The position numbers were made by a program, and so were the translations under genes. From the NCBI GenBank assembly GCA_021204175.1, contig JAJPZT010000072.1, forward strand, positions 1 through 39,315: 39,315 nucleotides of DNA, read 5' to 3'. Origin of the DNA: Clostridiales bacterium. GTDB taxonomy: Bacteria > Bacillota > Clostridia > Lachnospirales > CAG-274. Position 1 is the stretch's first letter, and each line of letters opens with the position of its first letter. The notes under the pieces were generated by a model, which saw only the letters and a list, made by a program, of their open reading frames with translations, ran no database searches and was not told the DNA's origin. This document shows, piece after piece, positions 17,101 through 25,662 of this stretch.

Positions 17101-17308
17101 GGTTATGGAGCAGGCTTCAGACAGAGCACACCGCTTCGGTCAAATAAGAAGGGTAAACGTATACAGCCTTATAACTAAAAACACCATAGAAGAAAAGATT
17201 TTAAAGCTTCAAAAGAAGAAAAAACAGCTTTTCAATGATGTTTTGAACCTCGAAACAGGCTTCCTTTCGGATATGACGGAAGAGGACATCCTCGACTTGT
17301 TTTCCTGA
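14114..17308 (+). CDS. SNF2-family helicase with N-terminal SWIM zinc finger
   Basis: 1064 residues. The SWIM zinc motif is at Cys73, Cys75, Cys83 and His85 (CRCTCGKGIRCRH). A long middle region of the bacterial SNF2-associated type follows (to about 590). Then come the two ATPase lobes: Walker A DDMGLGKT near 625, DEAQ near 727, TGTPFENSLSELWS, CCHPSLF, FSQFTSML, SLKAGGTGLNLT, and HRFGQ near 1006. It is an ATP-dependent DNA translocase that probably remodels protein-DNA complexes; the physiological role of bacterial members is poorly known. The start is TTG at 14114, with only a weak GGGG upstream and a TATAAT at 14063-14068. A T8 run near 14170 is in frame. It is monocistronic, between two terminators. 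Confidence 0.92.
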   Translation: MELNLTEFGIRRFINDGQEFFLGRKKAQEGKVKGVRFVDGDNIKFAGKVVDENPKGEYLAEVCFDINGSPSSCRCTCGKGIRCRHCAALLFELMSDKGSHSGDLSANYVASKNFLDMLEKLRLEDMRQLSFAAAEKIKIEPDVYFSPQRAELALYIVKKGRRKKPIEDIFEFAINVDRNTGKNYRDYGYNINGFTDDSKKILNFIYSHSEIKAGFIALSNLSEDKSRFILSEVSLDSFFDLFSKSRLSAVENEEKFKLNFREEVPLIFIEAAASDGKVKIKKNFKPRGVYITNTHGYILLENTFYRTSVDYACVIRDIEAAFNIAGGKEITFETSDLGRFVDYCIPVLCKYDLLKEPGKIFDSLSMTPFKSQIFLERRGKALCGRVKYIYGDTVIDYNDKSAYREYRNDRAETVFKLGLEGMGFYDNGSEGFLMTSEDDIFSFMKYGISALKKNTEVFLSEDLKAIRKSAEKTISIGVRYEGGLIDAEFDLSTINLDEMKEVLSAYEYKKKYYRFSDGRFLSIDDNKTFLKFIKFFSPSKSELSKGSYKTGASRLIVFDRLFDEGEKSSISFDKASRGLIERFNELKGLDLSVPQYYKGILRDYQKEGFKWLKSVGECGFGGVLADDMGLGKTVQVISYLYDKYDKKNIFDGEEKPSLVVCPTSLIFNWEAELETFGGGLKYEIVYGSGVKRKEILKKKTQIFVASYETVKRDFEIYKNMDFAVILADEAQFIKNRATRSFTALTALKSEVRFAVTGTPFENSLSELWSVFEFIMPGYLGSYKSFVTNFEKPIVKNNDRSKMTALQKLISPFVLRREKGDVLRDLPEKTEIYRYTLMTDEQSKLYKAELLKARGMIRTDIEGNKINRIKILSEITRLRQICCHPSLFLEGYKGESGKLDYLMENLGGLIERGHKVLIFSQFTSMLAIIKDKLSLRGIEYFYIDGSTPPPERLERVNEFNSGNKAFVFLISLKAGGTGLNLTGADTVIHFDQWWNPAVMEQASDRAHRFGQIRRVNVYSLITKNTIEEKILKLQKKKKQLFNDVLNLETGFLSDMTEEDILDLFS

Positions 17309-17343
17309 AATTTTGCAAAAGTACTTGCATTTTTTAAGTATAC

Positions 17344-17376
17344 AACCCGGCTCTTTTATGTGTCGGGGTTTCTTTT
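17344..17376 (+). terminator. Terminator of the SNF2 helicase gene
   Basis: AACCCG (17344-17349) pairs with CGGGGTT (17364-17370, one bulged G). TTTCTTTTT follows. It lies 35 nt after the stop codon. Confidence 0.65.
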
Positions 17377-17407
17377 TGAAAATTTAGGAAAAGTGACAGG
17401 TTTTGCC

Positions 17408-17436
17408 TTGAAAAGAAAGACTGTTTGTGATATGAT
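17408..17436 (+). promoter_or_regulatory. Promoter of the aroB-lspA-rluD-pyrBC run
   Basis: TTGAAA (17408-17413), 17 nt, TATGAT (17431-17436), about 60 nt before aroB. No other convincing promoter is seen until 22729, so the six genes from aroB to pyrC may form one transcript. Confidence 0.65.
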
Positions 17437-17496
17437 AATGTTAATATTTTTATGTTGTTTAGAAAACAGAATTTTTAGGCGAGGCAGGTTTAATAT

Positions 17497-18582
17497 ATGA
17501 AAACTTTTGAAGTAAATGCAAAATCGGGGGCATACCCCATTTATATAGAAGAGGGCTTCGGAGGGCTTCTTAAAGCCTTTGAAACGGCTCATCTTACAGG
17601 CGTAAAGGGCATAATTATCTGCGATACAAACACAGAAAGGCTTTACTTAAATCAGGTTAAAGACCTTCTGAAAGACAGCTTCTTGTCTCTTTGTCACGTT
17701 TCCTTTGAAGCCGGAGAAGAAAGAAAAAACCTTGACACAATTATTACATTTTACAAAACAATGGTTGAAAACGGTCTTGACAGAAAGTCGGTGGTTATAG
17801 CCTTAGGCGGCGGCGTAGTAGGGGATATGGCGGGCTTTGCGGCCGCCACCTATATGAGGGGAATAAAATACGTTCAAATCCCCACAACACTCCTTGCCCA
17901 GGTGGACTCCTCTGTGGGCGGAAAAACAGCGGTTGACTTTATGGGAAACAAAAATATGGTAGGGGCTTTTTATCAGCCTTCTTTCGTATATATGAACACA
18001 GAAACACTGAATACTCTGCCTTACAGAGAGGTTGCCGCCGGAATGGCTGAGGTCATTAAACACGGTCTTATAATTGACAGTGACTATCTTGAAATGCTCA
18101 AAAGAGACAAGGCGGACATAAAGGCTTTGAAGCATGAGGCTGTCAGAGAGGTTCTTTACGGCTCATGCAAAGCCAAGTCCTCGGTTGTTGCCAAGGACGA
18201 AAAGGAAACAGGCTTAAGAGAAATTTTAAACTACGGTCACACCTTCGGTCACGCCGTTGAGAGCCTTTTGGAATTTAAGCTTCTTCACGGCGAATGTGTG
18301 GCAATCGGTATGGCGGCGGCTTTAAGCCTAAGCCTTAAAAGGGGAGTTATTACTCAAGAGGAATACGCTGAAATTATTGATTTAATACAATATTTCGGGC
18401 TTGAAACAAAGGCTTCCGGAGTAAATGCCGAACAGGTTTACAGCCAAATGCTTAAGGACAAAAAGACCAAAAACAATGTTGTTACACTTGTTTTGCTTGA
18501 AGAAATAGGCAAGGCTTACAGAGACAGCAATGTGGCAACTCAAGATATTTTTGAAGCAATAGAGACTGTTGTTGAGAGGTAA
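17497..18582 (+). CDS. aroB: 3-dehydroquinate synthase
   Basis: 361 residues, the normal length. It converts DAHP to 3-dehydroquinate, step two of the shikimate pathway, in the cytoplasm using NAD+ and a divalent metal. Motifs seen: NAD-binding GGGVVGDMAGFAAATYMRG (about 107-125), PTTLLAQVDSSVGGKTAVD, the zinc-site Glu in MAEVIKHG, and the zinc-site histidines in NYGHTFGHA and LLHGE. The ATG at 17497 has GAGGCAGG upstream. No other shikimate gene is nearby. The stop is followed 4 nt later by lspA. Confidence 0.96.
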   Translation: MKTFEVNAKSGAYPIYIEEGFGGLLKAFETAHLTGVKGIIICDTNTERLYLNQVKDLLKDSFLSLCHVSFEAGEERKNLDTIITFYKTMVENGLDRKSVVIALGGGVVGDMAGFAAATYMRGIKYVQIPTTLLAQVDSSVGGKTAVDFMGNKNMVGAFYQPSFVYMNTETLNTLPYREVAAGMAEVIKHGLIIDSDYLEMLKRDKADIKALKHEAVREVLYGSCKAKSSVVAKDEKETGLREILNYGHTFGHAVESLLEFKLLHGECVAIGMAAALSLSLKRGVITQEEYAEIIDLIQYFGLETKASGVNAEQVYSQMLKDKKTKNNVVTLVLLEEIGKAYRDSNVATQDIFEAIETVVER

Positions 18583-18586
18583 AAAT

Positions 18587-19066
18587 ATGCTTAATACTGT
18601 GTTTATTTTGCTTTTTTGTTTTTTTGTGGCTGAGGATGTGTTTTTGAAGTCTCTTGTTGTGAAGCTTCTTCAGCCGGTGGGAGAGGTTAGTGTAATCAAC
18701 AACTTCTTCTATTTAACATATGTTGAAAACAGCGGAATGGCTTTCGGGCTTCTTTCCGGGGCAAGGTGGCTTTTCGTGGCTTTCACAGTCATAATTTTGG
18801 CGGTTATATTTGCCTTTTTCTTAAAATGCAGAACAAAAAGCTATCCTGTTTTGCTGCGCCTTTCGGCGGTTATGATTGCTTCCGGAGCTGTGGGAAACCT
18901 TATCGACAGAATACGCCTTGGCTATGTGGTGGACTATCTGCACTTTGTGTTTTTCGGTCATTCCTTTGCGGTGTTTAATTTTGCCGACATTCTTGTGGTT
19001 TGCGGAACAGGGCTTTTGTGCCTTTATATATTGTTTGAAGATAAATCGGAGGTAGATGAAGAATGA
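18587..19066 (+). CDS. lspA: Lipoprotein signal peptidase (signal peptidase II)
   Basis: 159 residues from the ATG at 18587. GAGAGG just upstream supports this start over a TTG at 18569 inside aroB. It is an integral membrane aspartyl protease with four hydrophobic segments that removes signal peptides from prolipoproteins. Conserved blocks are present: YVENSGMAFG, then GAVGNLIDRIRLGYVVDYL with the first catalytic Asp, and FAVFNFADILVVCG with the second. It overlaps the next gene by 4 nt. Confidence 0.95.
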   Translation: MLNTVFILLFCFFVAEDVFLKSLVVKLLQPVGEVSVINNFFYLTYVENSGMAFGLLSGARWLFVAFTVIILAVIFAFFLKCRTKSYPVLLRLSAVMIASGAVGNLIDRIRLGYVVDYLHFVFFGHSFAVFNFADILVVCGTGLLCLYILFEDKSEVDEE

Positions 19067-19578
19067 AAAAGCTTTCTCTTTGGGCTGTTTTAACTTTTGC
19101 GGCTGTTTTAATGTTTGCCGAGACTGCTTTTGCCAGAATTTACGGCGGAACGGTTTTATACAGTATGACCCCTAAATTTTCATTTAAGTTTTTGCTGCCC
19201 GTAATTTTGGGGGTTGCTGCTTTCGCCCTTGTTCAATTTTTCTTTAAGGATAAGCTTATTGCCTTTATCTGCACGCTTATTGTGTTTTTTATAGTATTCT
19301 TTGTGACCTGCTTTCCCACAATCAGCGTTTACAGCTCATATTATAAGGGTAAATTTACAGAGCTTGCAGGCACAGTCAGCGGCTTTCAAAGTGATGTTAA
19401 AGAGGAAAGCTTTATTATAAACGGCGTTGTTTTTGAGGATTATGTAAATTCGGGCTTGGGTTATGATTTTTCTGTATCAAACTGCGGAGTTGTTACCGGC
19501 GACGGTCAGCTTTTATACATCCGTTATGTAGAGTTCGGCGGCAGAAATGTTATCTGCTATATTGAAAATGTAATGTGA
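19063..19578 (+). CDS. Membrane protein of unknown function between lspA and rluD
   Basis: 171 residues. An N-terminal hydrophobic segment ending in ETAFARIYGG looks like a signal or membrane anchor. Two more membrane helices follow (about 42-60 and 66-87), then a beta-rich, probably extracytoplasmic domain of about 80 residues. There is no recognised family and no catalytic motif. ATGA overlap with lspA upstream and close coupling to rluD downstream place it in the operon. Its position between a lipoprotein-processing enzyme and an rRNA modification enzyme does not reveal a role. Confidence 0.75.
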   Translation: MKKLSLWAVLTFAAVLMFAETAFARIYGGTVLYSMTPKFSFKFLLPVILGVAAFALVQFFFKDKLIAFICTLIVFFIVFFVTCFPTISVYSSYYKGKFTELAGTVSGFQSDVKEESFIINGVVFEDYVNSGLGYDFSVSNCGVVTGDGQLLYIRYVEFGGRNVICYIENVM

Positions 19579-19586
19579 GGTTTTCT

Positions 19587-20528
19587 ATGAACACAGAACA
19601 ATTTGTATGCGGCATAGAAGAAGAGGGAATGCGTCTTGACAGCTTTTTATCTTTGAAGCTTCAGGACGTAACAAGAAGCAGAGTTCAAAAGCTTATAGAT
19701 GAATATGTTTTTGTAAACGGCAAAAAGGCAGGGAAAAGCCTTAAATTAAAACGGGGCGACGAGGTTTCGGTGACTCTTCCCGAAGCGGTTGAAGCTGAAA
19801 TTAATGCCGAAAACATTCCTCTTGAAATTTTATATGAGGACAGCGACCTGATTGTTGTAAACAAGTCCCAGGGAATGGTTGTTCACCCTGCGCCGGGTCA
19901 TTTTTCGGGCACGCTGGTAAATGCCCTTATGTATCACTGTAAAGGTGAATTATCGGGCATAAACGGCGTTATGCGTCCCGGAATAGTCCACAGAATAGAC
20001 AGAGACACAAGCGGCGTTTTGGTTGCTGCGAAAAACGATTTTGCCCATAATGCTTTGGCGGAACAGCTTGAAAAGCACAGTATGAAGAGAATTTATAAGG
20101 GAATTGTTTACAACGGCTTTAAAGAGCCTGAGGGAACAATCGAAACCCAAATAGGCAGAAGCCAAAGAGACAGAAAGAAAATGGCGGTTTTGAAGGCAGG
20201 AGGACGCAGAGCCGTAACCCATTACAAGGTTATTGACGCAAACTGCGGTTTCAGCTTTGTTGAATTTCGTCTTGAAACAGGCAGAACCCACCAGATAAGG
20301 GTGCATATGAGCCACATAGGCCATCCTCTTTTGGGGGATCCCGTCTACGGACCTCAAAAATGCCCTTATAATCTTAAGGGTCAGGCTCTTCACGCCGAGG
20401 TTTTGGGCTTTATTCACCCTTCCACAAATAAATATATAGAGTTTTCGGCTGATCTGCCGGAATATTTCAGAGAAGTACTTAAGAGATTGGGGATGAAAGA
20501 ATGGATTTTAAGCGAAAAGACTTTATAG
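19587..20528 (+). CDS. RluD-family 23S rRNA pseudouridine synthase
   Basis: 313 residues from the ATG at 19587, chosen because GAGG lies 6 nt upstream; an alternative GTG at 19575 is inside the preceding gene. An N-terminal S4 RNA-binding domain (about 11-60: MRLDSFLSLKLQDVTRSRVQKL) is followed by a catalytic RluA/RluD domain with HRIDRDTSGVLVAAK holding the catalytic Asp, ETGRTHQIRVHMSHIGHPLLGD, and a C-terminal LHA..LGF block. Members isomerise uridines in 23S rRNA. The exact site cannot be read here. The order lspA-rluD-pyr genes matches Bacillus (ylyB). The 3' end overlaps pyrB by 28 nt. Confidence 0.92.
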   Translation: MNTEQFVCGIEEEGMRLDSFLSLKLQDVTRSRVQKLIDEYVFVNGKKAGKSLKLKRGDEVSVTLPEAVEAEINAENIPLEILYEDSDLIVVNKSQGMVVHPAPGHFSGTLVNALMYHCKGELSGINGVMRPGIVHRIDRDTSGVLVAAKNDFAHNALAEQLEKHSMKRIYKGIVYNGFKEPEGTIETQIGRSQRDRKKMAVLKAGGRRAVTHYKVIDANCGFSFVEFRLETGRTHQIRVHMSHIGHPLLGDPVYGPQKCPYNLKGQALHAEVLGFIHPSTNKYIEFSADLPEYFREVLKRLGMKEWILSEKTL

Positions 20529-21424
20529 GTCTTATGGATTTGTCTCAAAACGAAATAAAGGATATTTTGGAAACTGCCGAAACAATGAAGGTGGTTTTGA
20601 GCCAGAAAAACAAAAAAGCCCCTTATTTACAGGGGAAGTCTGTTATTCTGCTGTTTTATGAGAAAAGCACAAGGGCAAAGCTTTCTTATGAGCTTGCGGC
20701 TCAATATTTAAGCGCAAACTGTGTTGAAATAAACGTTCTCAATTCAGGAGACGAAACACTTTTCGATATGGGGCGAACTATCGAACAAATGGGCGGCGAC
20801 TTTATTATTCTCAGAAACCCTTATTCGGGTTCAGCCGGTTATCTTGCGGAAAGAGTTAAGGCAAGCGTTATTAACGCCGGAGACGGCTTAAACGAAAACC
20901 CCACACAGGCTCTTTTAGACCTTCTCACAATAAAGGAGCTTAAAGGGGGCTTTAAGGGCTTAAAAGTGGCTATCTGCGGAGACGTGGCGGGCTCGAGAGT
21001 TGCCAGAAGCAACATTTGGGGCTTGCTTAAGCTTGGGGCTGAAGTTCGTGTTGCCGCTCCTCCTACGCTTTTGCCCTATGCCATAGACGAATTTAATGTA
21101 AAGGTTTATTATGACATAAAGAAAGCCTGTGAAGGGGCTGACGTAATTATGTATCTTAAGCTGAGAGAGGAAAAAAGCTATGGCTCAAGGCTTGCGTCCT
21201 TCGACGAATATAAGGACTTTTTCAAGCTTGACCAAAGCACCGTTTCCGTGGCGGCAAAGGACGTTATAGTTATGCACCCCGGTTCACCGGACAGAAAAAT
21301 AGAAATAGAGTCCGACATTATAGACAGCGACAAATGCATAATAGACGACCAGATTACAAACGGGGTAGCTGTCAGAATGGCTATTATGTATCTTTTGTCT
21401 TTGGGAAGGGGGTTGAACGTATGA
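20501..21424 (+). CDS. pyrB: Aspartate carbamoyltransferase homologue with altered active-site residues
   Basis: 307 residues, full length, with both transcarbamylase domains: the N-terminal domain with STRAKLSYE and the C-terminal domain with GDVAGSRVARSN and MHPGSPDRKIEIES. The fold and gene order indicate PyrB, but key positions differ from the family. STRTR is STRAK (56-60). The QKGETL loop that supplies the catalytic Lys reads SGDETL (82-87), with no Lys. The conserved HPTQ is NPTQ (N133). The R.Q of the aspartate site (LLRIQNE in Bacillus) is K.R (LKLREE, 219-224). R105 and R166 remain. The gene is otherwise intact, so it may carry an altered or non-catalytic function. It is translationally coupled to pyrC (ATGA overlap). 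Numbering comes from manual alignment to remembered sequences. Confidence 0.85.
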   Translation: MDFKRKDFIGLMDLSQNEIKDILETAETMKVVLSQKNKKAPYLQGKSVILLFYEKSTRAKLSYELAAQYLSANCVEINVLNSGDETLFDMGRTIEQMGGDFIILRNPYSGSAGYLAERVKASVINAGDGLNENPTQALLDLLTIKELKGGFKGLKVAICGDVAGSRVARSNIWGLLKLGAEVRVAAPPTLLPYAIDEFNVKVYYDIKKACEGADVIMYLKLREEKSYGSRLASFDEYKDFFKLDQSTVSVAAKDVIVMHPGSPDRKIEIESDIIDSDKCIIDDQITNGVAVRMAIMYLLSLGRGLNV

Positions 21425-22698
21425 AAAGCAGAACACTGATTAAAAACTGTCATATAGTTTCGCCCGAATGCGATTTTGATGTTTTAAACTCCCTTCTTAT
21501 TTCCGACGGAAAAATAGAAGCAATCGGCGACATAAACGTACTTTGTGACACAGTTTACGACGGCGACAGCTGCTGTCTTATACCCGGGCTTATCGATATG
21601 AACTGCAAAATCTGCGAGGACGGCTATGAAAGCAGGGACAACCTTAAGATTGTTTCGGCTACAGCGGCGGCAGGGGGCTTTACAACCCTTGCCATAACCC
21701 CAAACACTCAGCCCGTAATTGACAACAAAACCGTTGTTGACTATGTCATTCAGAGAATTAAAAGCGAAAGCAGTGTTAATATTTATCCCTACGGCAGTAT
21801 AACAAAGGGCTGTAAGGGAAAGGATATTGCGGAAATAGGCAAAATGCTTTCAAAAGGCATTATAGGTATTTCAGACCACGGCGGAATGATTGACAATGCT
21901 TCTCTTCTGAGAGACGTTCTTATGTATTCCAAAATGTTCGATGTTCCCGTAATTTCGGGCGGTCTTGACGACAGCTTGGCGGAAGGAAAGGCTGTAAACG
22001 AGGGCATTATCGCCACAAGGCTGGGCTTATCGGGAAGCCCCAGAGAAGCCGAGGAAATAATCGTTTCAAGAAATATGATTTTGGGCAAATATTCTGGGGC
22101 AAAGCTTCATCTGCCTGTTATAACAACTGAATTTTCAGTTGCTCTTGTAAATGAGGGCAAAAAGCACAACAGCCGTTTAAGCGCAGGCACTTTTCCCCAT
22201 TATTTTACTTTGACCGAAGAGGAAATCCTCGGTTATAATACATTCGGAAAGGTAAATCCCCCTCTGAGAACCAAAAAGGACACCGAAGCTTTAAAACAGG
22301 GTATTTACAGCGGCGTTATAGACGTTATTGCCAGCGGTCACACACCGGCTTCAATCGACAGAAAGCTTGTGGAATTCGATCTTGCCGCCTGCGGAATTTC
22401 TTCTTTGGAGACTGCCTTCCCCGTCAGCTTTTCGGCTCTCTGCAATGATAAGTTTTCTCTTTCGGATTTGTGCAGAGTTATGTCAAAAAGACCTGCCGAG
22501 ATTTTGGGGCTTGATAAAAAGGGCGTTATTAAAAAGGGCAATGACGCAGACCTTGTTATATGTGACATTAATAATGACTTTGAAATTAAGGGAAGCGAAT
22601 TTATTTCAAAGGCCAAATATACGCCTTATGAGGGGAAGAGGGTTAAGGGGAAAGTTTTGAAGACATTTGTGGGCGGTAAAGTTGTTTTTGGCACGTAA
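21421..22698 (+). CDS. pyrC: Dihydroorotase-like protein lacking metal-binding residues
   Basis: 425 residues from the ATG at 21421 (GGGAAGGGGG upstream, ATGA overlap with pyrB). Its amidohydrolase scaffold clearly matches type I dihydroorotase: AAAGGFTTLAITPNTQPV, YGSIT, KVNPPLRTKKDTEAL, GISSLETAFPV and YTPYEGKRVKGKV. The metal and substrate residues are gone: the DLHVHFRE motif reads DMNCKICE (N61/K63 for H.H), the AHCED His is G180, the CHIST His is V233, and the ATDHAPH Asp is G306. It cannot bind the usual zinc and is very probably not a dihydroorotase. The known parallel is the inactive PyrC' that supports PyrB assembly in Pseudomonas. Here the PyrB homologue is altered as well. Confidence 0.85.
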   Translation: MKSRTLIKNCHIVSPECDFDVLNSLLISDGKIEAIGDINVLCDTVYDGDSCCLIPGLIDMNCKICEDGYESRDNLKIVSATAAAGGFTTLAITPNTQPVIDNKTVVDYVIQRIKSESSVNIYPYGSITKGCKGKDIAEIGKMLSKGIIGISDHGGMIDNASLLRDVLMYSKMFDVPVISGGLDDSLAEGKAVNEGIIATRLGLSGSPREAEEIIVSRNMILGKYSGAKLHLPVITTEFSVALVNEGKKHNSRLSAGTFPHYFTLTEEEILGYNTFGKVNPPLRTKKDTEALKQGIYSGVIDVIASGHTPASIDRKLVEFDLAACGISSLETAFPVSFSALCNDKFSLSDLCRVMSKRPAEILGLDKKGVIKKGNDADLVICDINNDFEIKGSEFISKAKYTPYEGKRVKGKVLKTFVGGKVVFGT

Positions 22699-22728
22699 AA
22701 ATATAACAAATTTTTCACCTGCTTTTTA

Positions 22729-22757
22729 TTGACAGAATTTTAAAAAGAATATATAAT
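22729..22757 (+). promoter_or_regulatory. Consensus sigma-A promoter of the ATP synthase operon
   Basis: TTGACA (22729-22734), 17 nt, TATAAT (22752-22757), a perfect consensus. It begins 30 nt after pyrC and about 90 nt before atpZ, as expected for one of the most expressed operons of the cell. Confidence 0.88.
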
Positions 22758-22847
22758 ATATGTTAGTGTTTTGGGAGATTAAGACAGCGACCATTGGTGA
22801 AACTGAACAAAAATCTCTTATTATACTATAATATCGGAGATGATTTT

Positions 22848-23114
22848 TTGAGAAATTTTATAAAGGCTTGGGCGATTTTGCCCCAGGTGGCTTTGGTTAT
22901 GCTGACTCCCATACTCCTCTGCATTGTTTTCGGTCATTTTTTGGACGGGCTTTTGGGTACGGATGTATTGTTTCTTATAATATTTACCGTTTTGGGGGTA
23001 GGAGCTGCTTTCAGAAGCCTTTATGTATTTTGTATGAAAACCGTTAATGATGACGAACGCAGAGACAAAAAAGAAAAGTCTTTGGACATTAAAAAAATTA
23101 CAGGCAAGAAGTGA
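22848..23114 (+). CDS. atpZ: AtpZ/AtpI-type small membrane protein of the ATP synthase operon
   Basis: 88 residues from the TTG at 22848, which has GGAG 8 nt upstream. A longer frame from a GTG at 22794 lacks a ribosome binding site and adds a tail without family features. Two membrane helices (about 8-28 and 34-56) are followed by a charged C-terminal tail. The size, the two helices and the first place in the operon fit the AtpZ family. AtpZ is thought to work with AtpI in cation (Mg2+/Ca2+) uptake or c-ring assembly. The stop overlaps or abuts the atpI start. Confidence 0.75.
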   Translation: MRNFIKAWAILPQVALVMLTPILLCIVFGHFLDGLLGTDVLFLIIFTVLGVGAAFRSLYVFCMKTVNDDERRDKKEKSLDIKKITGKK

Positions 23115-23119
23115 TTAAA

Positions 23120-23515
23120 ATGAAATTTTCGGAAACATATAAAAGTGTGTGTTTAATTCAGCTGGGGCTGTGTCTCGCTGTTTTTGTAATAGGGGGAGTG
23201 CTTCTGCCCTTTGACAGAGTCTTCAGCCTTGCGCCCTCATTGGGCTCTTATGCTTTGGGCATAGCTTTGGGCTATATTTTCAGCTGTGCAAAGCTTTTTA
23301 TGCTTGAAAAGACCCTTGAAAAAAGCGTTGAAATGGATAAGGACGGAGCTTCAAACTACACAAGGCTTATGTATATGGCGAGATATTTTTTGACCCTTGT
23401 GGTTTTGGGAGCAAGTGCCGTTATTCCCCAAATAAGTCTTTTGGGAATGTTCTTCGGCTTGCTGATTTTGCAGCCTGCGGCTTTAATTGCAGGAAGAAAA
23501 GAAAGGGAAAAATGA
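23120..23515 (+). CDS. atpI: ATP synthase assembly protein AtpI-like
   Basis: About 131 residues with four hydrophobic segments (starting near 10, 35, 80 and 105) and a basic end. It is placed between atpZ and atpB, as AtpI is in Firmicutes. AtpI helps the c-ring assemble and may transport Mg2+. The start is ATG at 23120; a GTG at 23111 overlapping the atpZ stop is the alternative, and the sequence does not decide clearly. Sequence conservation in this family is low, so the call rests on position and topology. Confidence 0.75.
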   Translation: MKFSETYKSVCLIQLGLCLAVFVIGGVLLPFDRVFSLAPSLGSYALGIALGYIFSCAKLFMLEKTLEKSVEMDKDGASNYTRLMYMARYFLTLVVLGASAVIPQISLLGMFFGLLILQPAALIAGRKEREK

Positions 23516-23529
23516 TATTTGCGGCTAAA

Positions 23530-23555
23530 GGAAATGACGGAAAATCATCATTTCC
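23530..23555 (+). other. Hairpin between atpI and atpB
   Basis: GGAAATGA (23530-23537) pairs with TCATTTCC (23548-23555) around a 10-nt loop. No T-run follows, so it is not an obvious terminator. It may be an RNA processing or stability element upstream of atpB. Confidence 0.5.
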
Positions 23556-23609
23556 CTGCAATTGCTGTTAATATAAAATTTATTTTATTTATGAAGGGAG
23601 GGAAACATT

Positions 23610-24293
23610 ATGGATTTTGGCAGTAATTATATTGAACTGCAGCTTGGCTCATTCACCTTTAGACTCAGTGAAACAATTATAACCACCTGGATAATTATGG
23701 CAGGGCTTATAATTTTCGCTCTTATAGTCAGACACAAGCTTAATAAGTTTGAAGACGTGCCTAAAACAGGTTTTCAAAACTTTATTGAGATGATTGTGGA
23801 AAGCATGGATAACTTCGTGGCGGGCAATATGGGAGAAAAATACAGATATTTCGGAAACTGGTTTTTCGGCGTGTTTGCCTTTATTCTCATTTCTAATTTA
23901 AGCGGACTTTTAGGCTTCCGTGCGCCTACTGCCGATTTGGGAACAACTGCCGCTTTGGCACTGACTACCTTTGTTCTTATCCACTTTATGGGTATTATCA
24001 CAGGTAAGCTCGGATACTTTAAGGGCTATTTTGAACCCGTTCCGTTTTTGGTACCCCTTAACATTATAAGCGAAATTGCTACGCCCGTTTCGCTTTCTTT
24101 CCGTCTATTCGGTAATCTTTTAGGCGGAACGATTATTATGGGTCTTGTTTATTCAATTCCTATGGTTATCAGGGTTTGGGTTCCTGCGTTTCTTCACATC
24201 TATTTCGATGTGTTTTCGGGCTGTCTTCAAACCTTCATTTTTGTAATGCTTTCTATGGCGTTTATTGGTGATAAAATACCTGACAAAGATTAA
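23610..24293 (+). CDS. atpB: ATP synthase Fo subunit a
   Basis: 227 residues with five or six membrane helices. It forms the ion half-channels next to the c-ring. The essential Arg is seen in SLSFRLFGNLLGGTIIMGLV (about 167-186), preceded by PVPFLVPLNIISEIATPVS. The C-terminal HIYFDVFSGCLQTFIFVMLSMAFIGD is also typical. GGGAGG precedes the ATG. Length is normal for Firmicutes. Unusually, 458 nt separate it from atpE. Confidence 0.95.
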   Translation: MDFGSNYIELQLGSFTFRLSETIITTWIIMAGLIIFALIVRHKLNKFEDVPKTGFQNFIEMIVESMDNFVAGNMGEKYRYFGNWFFGVFAFILISNLSGLLGFRAPTADLGTTAALALTTFVLIHFMGIITGKLGYFKGYFEPVPFLVPLNIISEIATPVSLSFRLFGNLLGGTIIMGLVYSIPMVIRVWVPAFLHIYFDVFSGCLQTFIFVMLSMAFIGDKIPDKD

Positions 24294-25072
<779 letters not shown>

Positions 25073-25122
25073 TAACCCCTTCGGACAGAAAATTAATTTA
25101 AACCGAAAGGAGGTTTTGAGCC

Positions 25123-25662
25123 TTGAACAGTGTTTTTTTATCGGTGGGAAGCTTTATTTTAACGCTTGATAAAAATTTGCTTGTTGATATAGGTATTCAG
25201 CTTATAAACACATGTATTCTCTGTTTCGTTTTGAGCAAGCTTTTATATAAGCCCGTTCTTAACTTTATGAAAAAGAGACGTGAGAGAATAGCTTCTGAGA
25301 TTTCAAATGCCGACAACAAGCTTAAAGACGCAGATGCGGCTCTTGCCGAATATAACAAAAAGCTTGCGGAAATTCACGCAGAGCGTGCTGCTCTTTTAGA
25401 TGAAGCAAACAAAGAGGCAAACGCCAACAAACAGGCTATTTTGGAAGCCGCTAAACAGGAGGCTGCCGAAATTAAGTCAAGAGCAATGCTTCAGATTGAA
25501 AGAGAACAGGAAAAGGCAAGAGATGAAATAAGACTTCAGATTATACAGGTAAGCTCCCTTATTGCAGGTAAGTTTGTTGCGGAAAGCCTGACAGAGGCAA
25601 AGCAGGAGCAGCTTGTAAACGATGTAATTAAGGATTTGGGTGATGTTAAATGGCAAAGTTAG
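25123..25662 (+). CDS. atpF: ATP synthase Fo subunit b
   Basis: 179 residues. One membrane helix (about 18-38) is followed by a long charged coiled coil (about 45-150, ending in the delta-binding part). It is the peripheral stalk tying F1 to Fo. The start is TTG at 25123, 9 nt behind AAAGGAGG. A T7 run in the first codons is in frame. It overlaps atpH by 13 nt. Confidence 0.93.
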   Translation: MNSVFLSVGSFILTLDKNLLVDIGIQLINTCILCFVLSKLLYKPVLNFMKKRRERIASEISNADNKLKDADAALAEYNKKLAEIHAERAALLDEANKEANANKQAILEAAKQEAAEIKSRAMLQIEREQEKARDEIRLQIIQVSSLIAGKFVAESLTEAKQEQLVNDVIKDLGDVKWQS

